DNA of 64,000 nt from Aliitabrizicola sp041905595 (GCA_041905595.1 JAYRKT010000024.1:1-64000), one strand, 5' to 3'. Shown: positions 25,244-34,929, numbered from the stretch's first letter. A program made the numbers and translations. The notes: generated by a model not told the origin, from the sequence alone.

Positions 25244-26737
25244 CTAATGCACCGCCGCGAACATGATCTTCTCCTCAGTCGCGTCGCCGGCGGACATCTC
25301 CTCGACGATCTTGCCGCGTTTGGCGACCAGGATCCTGTCGGATACGGCCAGTATCTCCGGCAGATAGGAAGAGATCACCACCACCGCCAGACCCTGATCA
25401 GCAAGATCCTGGATCAACTGGTGAATTTCGACGATCGCCCCGACGTCCACTCCGCGCGTGGGTTCGTCGAAGATGATGAGCCTGGGTTCCTGGATCAGCG
25501 ATTTGGCGATGACGACCTTCTGCTGGTTGCCACCAGACAGCTCGATCATCCGCGCCCGGTCCGACATCTGCTTCAGCCTGAGACGCGCGCCCCATTCCTT
25601 CGCCAGTTCCAGCGCGCGCCGCACCGGCACCGCTGAAACCGGGTTGCGCCCCTTCGACAACTCGCCCAGGAGCAGGTTCTGCCCCGCCGTCATCGTCTCG
25701 AAGAAGCCGTCGAACTTGCGGTCCTCGGTTACGTAGACGATGCCGTCGCGCATGGCTGGGCGGGGCACGCGGTATCGGACAGGACGCCCGTTCAGCCGGA
25801 CCTCGCCGCCATGCAGGAAATCCCGCTTGAGAACGCCGGCAACGACTTTGGCCATCTCGGTCCGGCCCGCGCCGACAAGGCCGAAGATGCCGGTGACCTG
25901 CCCCCCGAACACCGAGAAGGACGAGTTGCGAACCATCGTCCCGCAGGAAAGGTTCTCGACGCTCAGGACCTTTTCGCCATAGGGCCGCGGCTCACGCTTC
26001 TTGGCGCCATGCAGCGTTTCCGTCAAGTTGCGGCCGACCATGGCCTGAACGATGGATTCGCGGGTGAAGTCGGCGGCGGGGCCGCTGGCGACTAGTTCGC
26101 CATCGCGCAGGATGGTGATGCGATCAGCGACCTGCAGCGCCTCTTCCAGCGCGTGGGTGATGAAGACGATCGCCGTGCCCTGCGACTTCAGCCGGTTGAT
26201 GAGCATGAAGAAGTGCTTCTTCTCTTCGGGCGTCAGAGTCGCTGTCGGCTCGTCGAAGACGATCACGCGCGCCTTGTGATGGACGGCACGCGCGATTTCG
26301 ACCATCTGCTTCTGCGCCGCGCCAAGGGTCGAGACCTGCGCCATCGGATCCACTTGGAACCCCATGCCGACCAGGAACTGTCGCGCCTCGATGTAAAGGC
26401 CGCGCAGGCGGTTCAGCATCTTCTCGTCCCCCAGATAGATGTTCTGCGCGACAGTCATCGCAGGGACGAGGTTGGTCTCCTGAAACACCATGACGATGCC
26501 GCTGCGCAGGCCCTCGGCCGGCGAGGCAAAACTTGTCTCCTTGCCTTCGAGCAACATCTGCCCCGAGGACAGCCGGTGAACGCCGGCCATCGTCTTGGTC
26601 AGCGTGGACTTGCCCGCTCCGTTCTCGCCCAGCAAGGCATGGATCTCGCCACGCCCCAGCGTGAAGTCGATGTTGCGAAAAGCGTGAATGCCGCCGAAGC
26701 TTTTGCTGGCATTCCGGAATTCGATGATGCTGTCCAT
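25244..26737 (-). CDS. Ribose-type sugar ABC importer, double ATPase subunit
   Basis: Cytoplasmic ATPase of 497 residues with two ABC domains in tandem, as in RbsA/MglA. The N domain has Walker A LLGENGAGKSTLTK, the signature GAAQKQMVEIARAV and Walker B VIVFDEPTATLTP. The C domain has the usual degenerate Walker A FGLVGAGRTEMAKV, the signature LSGGNQQKVVIAKSL and Walker B LIIFDEPTRGVDVG. It begins after an in-frame upstream extension without homology, at MDSIIEFRNASKSFG. It energises the two permeases encoded upstream. Confidence 0.93.
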   Translation of the reverse strand: MDSIIEFRNASKSFGGIHAFRNIDFTLGRGEIHALLGENGAGKSTLTKTMAGVHRLSSGQMLLEGKETSFASPAEGLRSGIVMVFQETNLVPAMTVAQNIYLGDEKMLNRLRGLYIEARQFLVGMGFQVDPMAQVSTLGAAQKQMVEIARAVHHKARVIVFDEPTATLTPEEKKHFFMLINRLKSQGTAIVFITHALEEALQVADRITILRDGELVASGPAADFTRESIVQAMVGRNLTETLHGAKKREPRPYGEKVLSVENLSCGTMVRNSSFSVFGGQVTGIFGLVGAGRTEMAKVVAGVLKRDFLHGGEVRLNGRPVRYRVPRPAMRDGIVYVTEDRKFDGFFETMTAGQNLLLGELSKGRNPVSAVPVRRALELAKEWGARLRLKQMSDRARMIELSGGNQQKVVIAKSLIQEPRLIIFDEPTRGVDVGAIVEIHQLIQDLADQGLAVVVISSYLPEILAVSDRILVAKRGKIVEEMSAGDATEEKIMFAAVH

Positions 26738-26744
26738 TGATCCC

Positions 26745-27833
26745 TCAGCCTTCGCGCGCGGCGCCCGGCAAGCGCAGCACCTTTCCACTTCCCTTTGACG
26801 CGACGAACAGGTCATCCCCGCGCTCGCAGACCGAAACGCAGCCATGCGCCATGCCGTCCGCGCGCGAATGGAAACTGCGCAGCGGTTTCATCTGGGGATT
26901 GCAGTAGACGACCAGCCCGTAGGACCGCGTTTCGGCGAAGGGCTTGGTCACGCCCATCCGGCGCAGCTGGCTGCCCTGCATGGGCTCGCGGAACGATTGA
27001 CCGGAACTCAGCGCGGGCGCCATCCAGTAGGGTTCCGGCACCTCGGCGAGCATCCTCTTTCGATAGGCGTCCTCGCGCAGGATGAACTCGACAAGCTGGT
27101 TGCGGATGGAAAGGAAGCTCAGCCAGAAGCCCGCGCCAGCGGCCGGCGCGATACGGGCGGGATAGGCCGGCAAATGTGACAGCGCCGGTTCGGACCGGCC
27201 CGTCGCAAGATCGACCGACAGGATCCGGTGCCGCCAGCTTTCGGCCAGCCAGATCTTCTGCGATCCGGTCGCGGCCAGGCCCGAAGCCCAGGCAAGTCCG
27301 CCAAGGATGCGCGTCGATTGACCGTTGGCCAGGTTCAGTTTCCAGAGGCTCCCCGTCGCCGACTTTTCCAGCAGGTCGCGTCGCCAGTCCCGCGCGCGGT
27401 TGATTTGCGAACCTTCGGTCACAAGCAGGGTGTCGCCATCCAGAAAGGCCAAAGATGTCGGTCGCAGCGGACCCTGTCCCTGCCGCTCAAACCGCCTTCC
27501 ATCGTGCTGGCCGCCCCGGATGATCACGCCCTCACCATCCAGTCCGACGGCCAGCATACCCTTGCCCGTCGCGAGCGCAGAGACTTCGGCCGGAAAGCTG
27601 GCAAGTTCCTCGACGGGTCGGCCATCCCAGGCAAGCCGCAGAACCCGGTTTCCCGAAGACGCGATCAGGCCCTTTTCGGTGGCGCAGAGGTTGTCGACGG
27701 CCGGCAAGTCCGTCAACGTCGCGGCCTCGTCCAGTGCTGTGTTCGGCAGCAAGGGACCGTCGAGGATCGGAACCGTGATCGCGGCCTCGCCGCGGCCGAG
27801 GCGACGGTCGATAAAACGGCGGATCGCGTTCAT
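26745..27833 (-). CDS. Stand-alone SMP-30/strictosidine-synthase-like beta-propeller protein
   Basis: A 362-residue protein starting MNAIRRFIDRRLG, with no signal peptide and therefore probably cytoplasmic. Repeated blade-like segments (TSLAFLDGDTLLVTEGSQ, IWLAESWRHRILSVDLATG, LPAYPARIAPAAGAGFWL, GDDLFVASKGSGKVLRL) match the SMP-30/gluconolactonase/strictosidine-synthase propeller. The AESW..RI and LP.YP.RI.. pattern parallels AESWGCRV and LPGYPDNI in the fused propeller of the neighbouring permease, so they are probable paralogues. Its start overlaps that gene by four bases. A lactonase or sugar-acid-binding role is inferred. Confidence 0.75.
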   Translation of the reverse strand: MNAIRRFIDRRLGRGEAAITVPILDGPLLPNTALDEAATLTDLPAVDNLCATEKGLIASSGNRVLRLAWDGRPVEELASFPAEVSALATGKGMLAVGLDGEGVIIRGGQHDGRRFERQGQGPLRPTSLAFLDGDTLLVTEGSQINRARDWRRDLLEKSATGSLWKLNLANGQSTRILGGLAWASGLAATGSQKIWLAESWRHRILSVDLATGRSEPALSHLPAYPARIAPAAGAGFWLSFLSIRNQLVEFILREDAYRKRMLAEVPEPYWMAPALSSGQSFREPMQGSQLRRMGVTKPFAETRSYGLVVYCNPQMKPLRSFHSRADGMAHGCVSVCERGDDLFVASKGSGKVLRLPGAAREG

Positions 27834-29941
27834 TTGGCGCTCCAATAGGTATCGACGCCGCACCAGGTCTTGTCGGCTTCCGGCAACTCCAGGCGGCCCA
27901 TGCGGTTGTTGAAAATGCCGCACAGGTACAGGGCGCCCTTGTGTTCGCGCATCGAGGTGATCATCGGATGCCGCGTACCGCCGAGATCCCAGTAGCTTTC
28001 CAGGATCTCGCCCTTCTCGTTGAACTTGAGGACGCAGCCCGTGTTGAGGTTGGGCATGAGCCAGGCGTCTTGCGAAACCCGACGCGACATGCGCCGCCGG
28101 AAGCCCGGCATCTGCAGGGCTAGATCGAGCGCTGGCGTCCGCGATCCCATGAGCGCGAGCCAGTAGTTGCCGTCTGACGCGCGGTTGATGTTGTCGGGAT
28201 AGCCCGGCAGGCCCTCGATGACGCGCTCCATCCGGCCCTTCTTTGGTCCGGCGAAATAGTAGCGATTGACCCGACAGCCCCAGCTTTCGGCAAAGAGCAC
28301 CGACACTCCGTCGTAGGAGGTGCAGATGCCGTTCGGGAAGACGAGGTTGTCGAGAACGGTCCGGGTGCTCTTGTTGCGGGGATCGTAGATGATCAGCCGC
28401 CCGTTGCCGCGGCTCTCCAGCGCATCGGCATACCAGTCGTGCATCTCGAACCGCACGGTCGCCTCAGAGAACAGGATGCGGCCATCAGGGAGGATGTCGC
28501 AGTCGTCAGCCAGCTTCATCACCGTGTCGTCGGCGACGGAGGTCCAGCTGCGATTGGTCTCGGCGGTCAGCAGGCTGACCTCGCCTTTCGGGGTGACCTG
28601 ATACAGCCCCATGCCGCCGACACAGACTGCCATGTTGCCCTCGGCGTCGAAGGTCATGCCCTGCGGCGCTCCACCGGTATGGGCGAATATCTCGTAGCGC
28701 GTGTAGTCGGGGGCAAACCAGCGGACGATATCGCCGTCGCGCGACCCGGTGTAAAGGTTGTCCTCGCGGTCGAAGATCACGTCCTCGGCCCCGTCCATGA
28801 TGCCAAGTCCGATCGGCTCGGCATTGCGCAGGCGATCATTGGGTTTCAGCGGCCCTTCATCGGTGGAAATCGACGGCGGCAGCTTGGCGAAGGTCGGCGA
28901 GATATAGACTGCCCGCAGGAGCTTGTGACGGTTCTTGACCCAACGCACGTCAAGGAACACCGCGACAACAAGGACCAGCCCCAGGACGAGCTGGTTGACT
29001 GGACCGGGAATGGCCAGAGACAGAAGCGAGCTCGACAGGATCAGAACGAAGACAGAGCCCATCAGCGCCTTGGAGACCGAACCGCGTCCGCCCCCGAGCG
29101 AGATGCCGCCAAGCACCGTCGCCGTCAGCGCCTGAAGCTCCAGCCCTGCGCCGATATCCGATGCCGCCGATCCGATGCGCGCCGCGAACAGATAGCCGCC
29201 AAGTGCCACAAGAACAGAGCACAGGACATAGGCCGAAAACACCGTCCAGCGCACGCTGATTCCAGCATTGTAGGCCGAGCGCCGCGCTCCACCGACCGCC
29301 AAGAGCCGCCAGCCATAGCGCCCCCGCGACAGGACGATGTGCAGGATCAGCGCGATGACAGCCATCACCCAGAACGAGGTCGGCAAGGCCAGGATATGCC
29401 CCATGCCGAGGAAGTCATAGGATGGCGAATCCGGGTAGTTCATCACGATGTCGGTCGAGATCTTCGGGAAAACGATGTCGAAGATCGACCGGTAGATGAT
29501 GAGCGTCACCAGCGTGGTGAGGAAGGCCCGCATCCGCAGGATGCCGACCATGAAGCCGTTTACCGCGCCGCAGGCAACACCGACGGCCAATGTCGTCGCA
29601 AGGCCGGCGGGCAGGCTCATGCCCTGCACGTTCATGACGTAGAGCGCGGTCGTGACCGCAAGGGCAAAGGTGGAACCGACCGAAAGGTCGATCCCGCCAG
29701 ATATCATCACGATGGAAAGGCCCAGCACCACGAGCCCGAGTTCCGCCAGTTCGCCTGACAGGTTGGAAATCGTGCCGAACTCGAAGAACCTCGGCACGAT
29801 CGGGCCGAAGATCGCGATCGCCAGCACCAGCGCGACGAAGGGGATCGCGCTGTCCACCCATTTCTTGGTCAGGATCTCGCCAAGGATGTGGTCGGGCAGA
29901 ACCCGGTACCGCGCCCGGACAAGACTTTCGGAAAGGCTCAT
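27830..29941 (-). CDS. Sugar ABC permease fused to an SMP-30/strictosidine-synthase-like propeller
   Basis: A single uninterrupted 703-residue frame. Residues about 25-340 are a complete RbsC-type permease with roughly nine to ten membrane segments (SIVMISGGIDLSVGSTFAL, GGISLGGGRGSVSKALMG). Residues about 370-703 are a propeller domain (DGAEDVIFDREDNLYTGSRD, FPNGICTSYDGVSVLFAESW, LPGYPDNINRASDGNYWLAL, ending VDTYWSAK). Ordinary permeases of this family end soon after the last helix, with the C-terminus in the cytoplasm, so the propeller should face inward. It overlaps the companion propeller gene and follows the binding-protein gene by 13 bases. The most economical reading is an enzyme, perhaps a lactonase, tethered at the channel exit. 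Confidence 0.88.
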   Translation of the reverse strand: MSLSESLVRARYRVLPDHILGEILTKKWVDSAIPFVALVLAIAIFGPIVPRFFEFGTISNLSGELAELGLVVLGLSIVMISGGIDLSVGSTFALAVTTALYVMNVQGMSLPAGLATTLAVGVACGAVNGFMVGILRMRAFLTTLVTLIIYRSIFDIVFPKISTDIVMNYPDSPSYDFLGMGHILALPTSFWVMAVIALILHIVLSRGRYGWRLLAVGGARRSAYNAGISVRWTVFSAYVLCSVLVALGGYLFAARIGSAASDIGAGLELQALTATVLGGISLGGGRGSVSKALMGSVFVLILSSSLLSLAIPGPVNQLVLGLVLVVAVFLDVRWVKNRHKLLRAVYISPTFAKLPPSISTDEGPLKPNDRLRNAEPIGLGIMDGAEDVIFDREDNLYTGSRDGDIVRWFAPDYTRYEIFAHTGGAPQGMTFDAEGNMAVCVGGMGLYQVTPKGEVSLLTAETNRSWTSVADDTVMKLADDCDILPDGRILFSEATVRFEMHDWYADALESRGNGRLIIYDPRNKSTRTVLDNLVFPNGICTSYDGVSVLFAESWGCRVNRYYFAGPKKGRMERVIEGLPGYPDNINRASDGNYWLALMGSRTPALDLALQMPGFRRRMSRRVSQDAWLMPNLNTGCVLKFNEKGEILESYWDLGGTRHPMITSMREHKGALYLCGIFNNRMGRLELPEADKTWCGVDTYWSAK

Positions 29942-29954
29942 GGTGCTTTCGCCC

Positions 29955-30965
29955 TTACTTCAGCTGGTCGATGGTCCAGCAGTTGCGCCCCGTGGCGTTG
30001 TTCTTGTCGACCCTGGTGATGGGGCCAAAGAACACGGTCTTCTCAGAACCCGCCGGGCGTTCCGGATGCTGCAGGAATTCCGAGATCTGCTGCGCAGCGA
30101 TCTCGGCCTGGATGGGCGCGTTGAAGTTGTAGACAACGTCCAGAAGACCCTTGTCGATGTTCTCGCAGGCCGTTGCCGCGCCCGCGCCATTGGTTACGAT
30201 CGTCACCTGGTCCTGCTTGCCTGCCGCAACCACGGCAGCACCGGCGCCGACCTCGGCGTTATCCCAGATCCCCATCACACCGCAGAGGTCCGGATGCTGT
30301 TGGAGAACGGTTTCGGTGATTTGGCGCGCCTTTTCGCTGTCATAGTCGGCGGGCTGGTCCGAGACGAGTTCCAGGCCGGGGTTCTCGGCCAGGATCTGGT
30401 TGATCCCCTCGCGCATGTAGATGTTGGCCGCGCCGGTCTGGACGCCCGCCAGCCAGACAATCTTTTTCGACGGAGCGCCGGGCGCCATGCAGACTTTGGC
30501 AAGCTCGCCCGCTTCCAGGCGGCCCATCTCGATCCAGTCGTTGCCGACATAGCTGTCGGTCTGCGTGATGGACTGCATGTTGATCTGCAGGATCTTGATC
30601 CCTGCATCCTGCGCCTGCTTCAGCGCGCGGGCATAGGTCTGGACGTCGGGGTTCTGGACAATCAGGACGTCCGGCTTTTCGGCGATGGCGCCTTGCAACG
30701 CACGGATGCCGGCGGCGGTGTCCATGTTGGGATCGCGCACCTCGAAGGTGAAGCCATAACGGTCGGCATGGCGCTGCCAGACTGCGGTCCAGGCTTGGTT
30801 GAGGTCCATGCCTTGCGAGAGCGGAACGAAGATGACCTTCTTGCCCTTGGCGGCCTCAAGATAGGTCGCCCGGCCAACCTGATCGATCTCTTCGGCCATT
30901 GCGGGTAGCGCAACAAGGCTGGCCAGTGTCATTGCCGCGAAAGCGGCTTTCCTCCAAAACGTCAT
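29955..30965 (-). CDS. Sugar ABC transporter substrate-binding protein
   Basis: Periplasmic binding protein of 336 residues. Signal peptide about 1-24 (KAAFAAMTLASLVALPAMAE). The type I fold follows, with KVIFVPLSQGMDLNQAWT, an IRALQGAIAEKPDVLIVQNP segment and NGAGAATACENIDKGLLDVV, as in ribose/xylose/inositol receptors (Peripla_BP_4). It lies between the two permease genes of one operon. The ligand is not evident; because two propeller proteins accompany it, a sugar lactone, sugar acid or glycoside is plausible. Confidence 0.88.
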   Translation of the reverse strand: MTFWRKAAFAAMTLASLVALPAMAEEIDQVGRATYLEAAKGKKVIFVPLSQGMDLNQAWTAVWQRHADRYGFTFEVRDPNMDTAAGIRALQGAIAEKPDVLIVQNPDVQTYARALKQAQDAGIKILQINMQSITQTDSYVGNDWIEMGRLEAGELAKVCMAPGAPSKKIVWLAGVQTGAANIYMREGINQILAENPGLELVSDQPADYDSEKARQITETVLQQHPDLCGVMGIWDNAEVGAGAAVVAAGKQDQVTIVTNGAGAATACENIDKGLLDVVYNFNAPIQAEIAAQQISEFLQHPERPAGSEKTVFFGPITRVDKNNATGRNCWTIDQLK

Positions 30966-30993
30966 CTTTTTCCTCCGGTTGATGACCTGGCGA

Positions 30994-31995
30994 TCAGATA
31001 TCGCCGCTTTGCGAAGTCTGCTCGTCGCGGGGGTTGATCACCGCGTCGAGCGCGAGGGCCGCCAGAAGGATCAGGCTCTTGATCAGGTTCTGGCTGGTGT
31101 AGCTGAAGTTCAGGATGGTCATGCCGTTGATCAGGATGCCGACCAGGATCGTCCCCACGATCACGTTGCGCACCCCGCCCTGTCCGCCGGAAAGGCTGAT
31201 CCCGCCCAGCACGACCACCAGCAGGACATCGTAGATCAGCGTCGAGTTGTAGAGCCGGGTGTTGATCCCAGAGACAAGGCCCGTCAGCAGGATCCCGGCC
31301 GCATAGGCGATGAGGGCGGCGATCACATATTGAAGGATCAGAACCGGGCGGGTCGGAAGGCCCATCGTGCGCGCGGCATTTGGGTTGTCGCCCGTCGCAT
31401 AAATGAAGCGTCCGAACCGCGTCAGACGCAGGAACAACGCGATCACGGCGGCAAGCGCTGCGAAAATCGCGACTGAGGCCGGAATCCCCAGGATCGTGCC
31501 GGATCCGATGAAGCTCAGCCATCCGATCCCCGCCGGCGCATAGAGCACGTCCGAATTGAAGGCGACGCGACCGCCGCCATAGACAACCGACGCCATAGCC
31601 AGAGTCGCGAAAATCGGGGGAATGTCTGCTACCGCCACGAGGATTCCGGTGATGAGTCCGCAGGCCACGACAAGCAGCGCACCAATTGCCAGCGCCGGTC
31701 CAAATCCGAAACCCTGCGTCGTCAGCCAGATCGCGAAGGCAACGCCCACCACCATGACCGCAACCATGGTCAGATCAATGCCTCGGCCAACGACGATAAA
31801 TCCCATCCCTGTGGCCAATGTTCCAAGGATCGCAACGTTCTTGAGAAGGGCCAGGATGTTGCCCTGGGTAAGGAAGTTCGGCAGCATCGCCGAAAAGGCA
31901 ACGAACAGGATAACCGCGATCGCCGTGACGACGCTTTCCTGTGTGACCCTGAAGATGCGCCCGCCTGTGGCTTGCGCCTGATCCCCATTTGGCAT
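30994..31995 (-). CDS. Sugar ABC transporter permease (RbsC type)
   Basis: Inner-membrane permease of 333 residues from MPNGDQAQATGG, preceded by AGGAGGGGG. It has about ten hydrophobic segments and the family signatures GFIVVGRGIDLTMVAVMVVG and LGGISLSGGQGGVRNVIVG. It is the first gene of the importer operon and would form a heterodimeric channel with the permease-propeller fusion encoded two genes on. Unlike the fusion it has no C-terminal extension. Confidence 0.92.
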   Translation of the reverse strand: MPNGDQAQATGGRIFRVTQESVVTAIAVILFVAFSAMLPNFLTQGNILALLKNVAILGTLATGMGFIVVGRGIDLTMVAVMVVGVAFAIWLTTQGFGFGPALAIGALLVVACGLITGILVAVADIPPIFATLAMASVVYGGGRVAFNSDVLYAPAGIGWLSFIGSGTILGIPASVAIFAALAAVIALFLRLTRFGRFIYATGDNPNAARTMGLPTRPVLILQYVIAALIAYAAGILLTGLVSGINTRLYNSTLIYDVLLVVVLGGISLSGGQGGVRNVIVGTILVGILINGMTILNFSYTSQNLIKSLILLAALALDAVINPRDEQTSQSGDI

Positions 31996-32346
31996 GATCT
32001 GCCCCCTCCTCAAAACGCTGCCGGGCTCATGGTGCCAGATCCTGTTCTGGTCCTTTGCCGTCGGCAGCTGTCCCTCCCCAGAGACATGATGATCTTCCGG
32101 GTTGGAGCGCGAAGGCTCAATTTCGATTTTCTGATGCACCGTGCGAAAAACGGGCCCGGGCATTCCGCTTCAATTGCGGCGGTTCCCAGGAACCGCGACT
32201 ATTCAGGAAGGGCTCACGCCAAAGGTCCTGCATGGGCGAGGATCTTCCGCAGTAACAACGCGCGACGCGTTCGCCGCGCGGCGCATGGCCCCGCTGCAGA
32301 GCGGCGGGTGTGTTCAATTGGCACTCTCGCCGTCGGCCAAGGTAGC
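31996..32346. other. Intergenic region upstream of the sugar importer operon
   Basis: A 351-base region without a convincing gene. It carries the importer's upstream region on the minus strand and an 18-base palindrome at 32179-32196. Both flanking genes are on the minus strand, with the kinase stop at its right edge. Confidence 0.6.
32179..32196. promoter_or_regulatory. Palindrome GCGGTTCC-CA-GGAACCGC
   Basis: Perfect 8-base arms with a 2-base centre, about 185 bases upstream of the first importer gene. The symmetric form suits a dimeric regulator site. With only two central bases it would be a poor RNA hairpin. Confidence 0.4.
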
Positions 32347-34929
32347 CTAGACGCCACCGGCAGCATTCCCATGCGCGGAACCCCGGTCTATCAAGTGAGT
32401 CATCGCCTCGATGCTTTCTCGCCAGATTGCATCGGTCTCGCACTTCAGGGCAGATCTCGCTTCGGAAAGCCGGCCAGCGTCGATCTCCCGTTCGGCCCAG
32501 GCGTAATGGGCACGCAGGCGCATCGCTCCGATAACGGCCGCCGCGCCGGCGGCTTCGTGGCACAGCGCAGCCAGTTCGTCTTCTGCAGCACCCCGCGCGA
32601 CCGCGGCAAGAATGCGGACCTTCTGGTCGCGACCATCGCGCAGAAACGTCGACGTCAGGCGGGCGAGCCCATCCTCGCCGACGACCTGACGCAGTTCGGC
32701 CAGACGGTTCTTGTCGAATGACGAGACATCGCCCTTCACCCCGGAGACGGGTTTTCTGCCGGAAAGCAACGCGACAAGTGCAGCTGTTGAAATCGGCTTG
32801 ACCAGCACGTCGTCCATCCCGGCCGCGCGGAACCGGTCCTGATCGGCCGCCATCGAATGGGCAGTCACTGCCACGATTGGAACCGAACTTGAGGCGCCAC
32901 CCGCGCGGATCAACCGGGTCGCGGCAATGCCATCCATCAGCGGCATGGAGATGTCCATCAGGATCAGGTCGTAACGCTTCGCCGCCGCGGCTGTGGCGCC
33001 GCTTGCCCCGTCTGGAGCCAGAACAACCCGTTGACCCAGATGCCGCAGCATTTCCTCAAGCACCGCGCGGTTGGTGGGATTGTCCTCGATCACCAGCACA
33101 TCCAGGGCAGGCAGGTCAGCCCCGGCATCTGGCATCCCGACCTTGGCGGGCGCGCCCTTCGCGAGGGGCAGGCTCAGCCGCAGCCAGAAACAGCTTCCTT
33201 CGCCCGGCTCGCTTTCGACCCCGAGATCGCCGCCCAACGCGGCGGCCAGCCTCCGGCATATGGCAAGGCCAAGCCCGGCTCCCTGGCCAGAGCGGCGGAA
33301 CGACGTATCAAGCATGACGAAATCCTGGAAGATCCGCTCTTGATCCTCGCTGGCAATGCCCGGTCCGTTGTCGATCACCCGGATTTCCACGGCCCGCATC
33401 TCTGGCGCGGTTTCGGTCATCTCGGCCTCGACCATGACACGGCCGGTCCAGTCGTCGACGAACTTGATGGCATTGGACAACAGGTTCTGCAGGATCTGGC
33501 CAAGACGGAACGGATCGCAATGAACCACCGCGGAATCCGTCAGCATCGTGAAATCCAGGGCAATGTGCCGCTCGTTGCACATTGGCCGGACCGCTTCAAC
33601 CAGCCGGGCGAGGTGATCTGCAAGATCGAAATCCTCGCCACTCAGCTCCATACGCGCGCTTTCCATCCGCGTGATGTCCAGAACGTCATTCGCATGGCGC
33701 AAGAGCTGGTTGGCCGACTCCTGCGCCAGAACGACGAAACGCTGCGCAACCGGATCAGCCACTTTAGGGCGTACGATCTCGAGCGAGGCGATCAGGCCAT
33801 TCAGCGGGGTGCGCATCTCATGGCTCATGACGGCAAGGAACTCGGTCTTGGCTTTTTCGGCAGCGAGCGCCTCGTCCCGGGCAAGGGTCAGCGCGGTCTC
33901 GGCTTCCAGCCGCCTGGAGATGTCGCGCAGAAAGGCGATGAAGATCCGCCCCTCGTCGCCTTCCGCGGAAGAGATCTGCAACTCGACCGGGAATTCCCGG
34001 CCTGACCGGTGCAGGGCCGTGATCTGAAAGCGACCGGAATCGACGACCTTGGCCCGCCCGGTTGAACGCATCCGTTCCATGCCCGCGCGGTGCGCTTCGC
34101 GGTGGTGTGACGGCACGATCAACTCGGCCAGTTCCCGCCCCATCACCTCGTCCCGCGAAAAGCCAAAGATGGCCTCTGCGGACGGGTTGTATTGGAGGAT
34201 GCGGCCGAATGAATCCACGATGATGATGGCGTCCAGTGCGCTGTCCACGGTGGCGATCAGCCTGCGAGACAGGCGCGCAGTCTGGGCGGCCTCGTAGCTT
34301 GCAGACCGGTTCAGCCAGATCACCAGCACCAGAAGACAGGCGAAGACCAGGATTGTCGTGATGGTCGCAAGTTCCAGCTGCCGCACCAGCGATGCAAAGG
34401 CAGCCCTGCGTTCGCTGCTTACTCTAGCCTGCCTCTCGACCATCTGGCTTGTGGTCTTGTGAAGCTCGACGCGAAGCGCGTCGATGCGATCTACCATCGC
34501 CGGCAGGCTCTGGCGCAGGCTGTCGTCTGGACCATCGATTATCGGGGTTTCCTGCCTGAGAAACTCGTCCAGCAGGCCCGCAAGGACCGGGGTAAGGTCA
34601 TCATGGCCGGACGGGGCATAGCCTTGGCCCGTGATGGCGTTCTGAGCCCGGCTGTAGAACAGATCGAAGCGCCGTCGCAGTTCCTGAAGTGGGGCCGAAG
34701 GATCGGTCGCGTTGACATGAAGCACTTCGCTCAGCCGGACAAGGTCGACCTCAAGCTGAGCCAGGTTCCAGTCAAGGTTATCGGCAGCATCGCTCCGCAG
34801 GGCCGAGAGTTCCGATCGGATCTTTAGGCCAGCCGCGGCAAGCGAGACCAGCGCGACGATCAGACCGGCGACCAGAATAGGTCGGACAACCCTGAGAAGC
34901 GGCGAGAAACGGTCCGATGCAATGCTCAT
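32347..34929 (-). CDS. Membrane hybrid sensor kinase: sensor-PAS-HisKA-HATPase-REC-Hpt
   Basis: Phosphorelay kinase of 860 residues. TM1 (about 15-35), a periplasmic helical region (about 40-185) and TM2 (about 187-207) are followed by a PAS domain (222-345), HisKA with H370 in FLAVMSHEMRTPLNG, and HATPase (NAIKF, DNGPGIA, GAGLGLAICRRLA). A receiver has phospho-acceptor D659 (LILMDISMPLMDG) and K711, and a C-terminal Hpt domain has H791 in ALCHEAAGAAAVIG. The complete His-Asp-His chain implies a separate final receiver, most simply the LuxR-type regulator at 35556-36170. It starts ten bases after the Cys-less sulfite-oxidase-like gene, which may be its periplasmic partner. Confidence 0.93.
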   Translation of the reverse strand: MSIASDRFSPLLRVVRPILVAGLIVALVSLAAAGLKIRSELSALRSDAADNLDWNLAQLEVDLVRLSEVLHVNATDPSAPLQELRRRFDLFYSRAQNAITGQGYAPSGHDDLTPVLAGLLDEFLRQETPIIDGPDDSLRQSLPAMVDRIDALRVELHKTTSQMVERQARVSSERRAAFASLVRQLELATITTILVFACLLVLVIWLNRSASYEAAQTARLSRRLIATVDSALDAIIIVDSFGRILQYNPSAEAIFGFSRDEVMGRELAELIVPSHHREAHRAGMERMRSTGRAKVVDSGRFQITALHRSGREFPVELQISSAEGDEGRIFIAFLRDISRRLEAETALTLARDEALAAEKAKTEFLAVMSHEMRTPLNGLIASLEIVRPKVADPVAQRFVVLAQESANQLLRHANDVLDITRMESARMELSGEDFDLADHLARLVEAVRPMCNERHIALDFTMLTDSAVVHCDPFRLGQILQNLLSNAIKFVDDWTGRVMVEAEMTETAPEMRAVEIRVIDNGPGIASEDQERIFQDFVMLDTSFRRSGQGAGLGLAICRRLAAALGGDLGVESEPGEGSCFWLRLSLPLAKGAPAKVGMPDAGADLPALDVLVIEDNPTNRAVLEEMLRHLGQRVVLAPDGASGATAAAAKRYDLILMDISMPLMDGIAATRLIRAGGASSSVPIVAVTAHSMAADQDRFRAAGMDDVLVKPISTAALVALLSGRKPVSGVKGDVSSFDKNRLAELRQVVGEDGLARLTSTFLRDGRDQKVRILAAVARGAAEDELAALCHEAAGAAAVIGAMRLRAHYAWAEREIDAGRLSEARSALKCETDAIWRESIEAMTHLIDRGSAHGNAAGGV

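Noticed and set aside
28439..29758. Long plus-strand frame of 439 codons
   Set aside because: It is Arg/His/Gln-rich antisense sequence of the permease-propeller gene with no recognisable fold.
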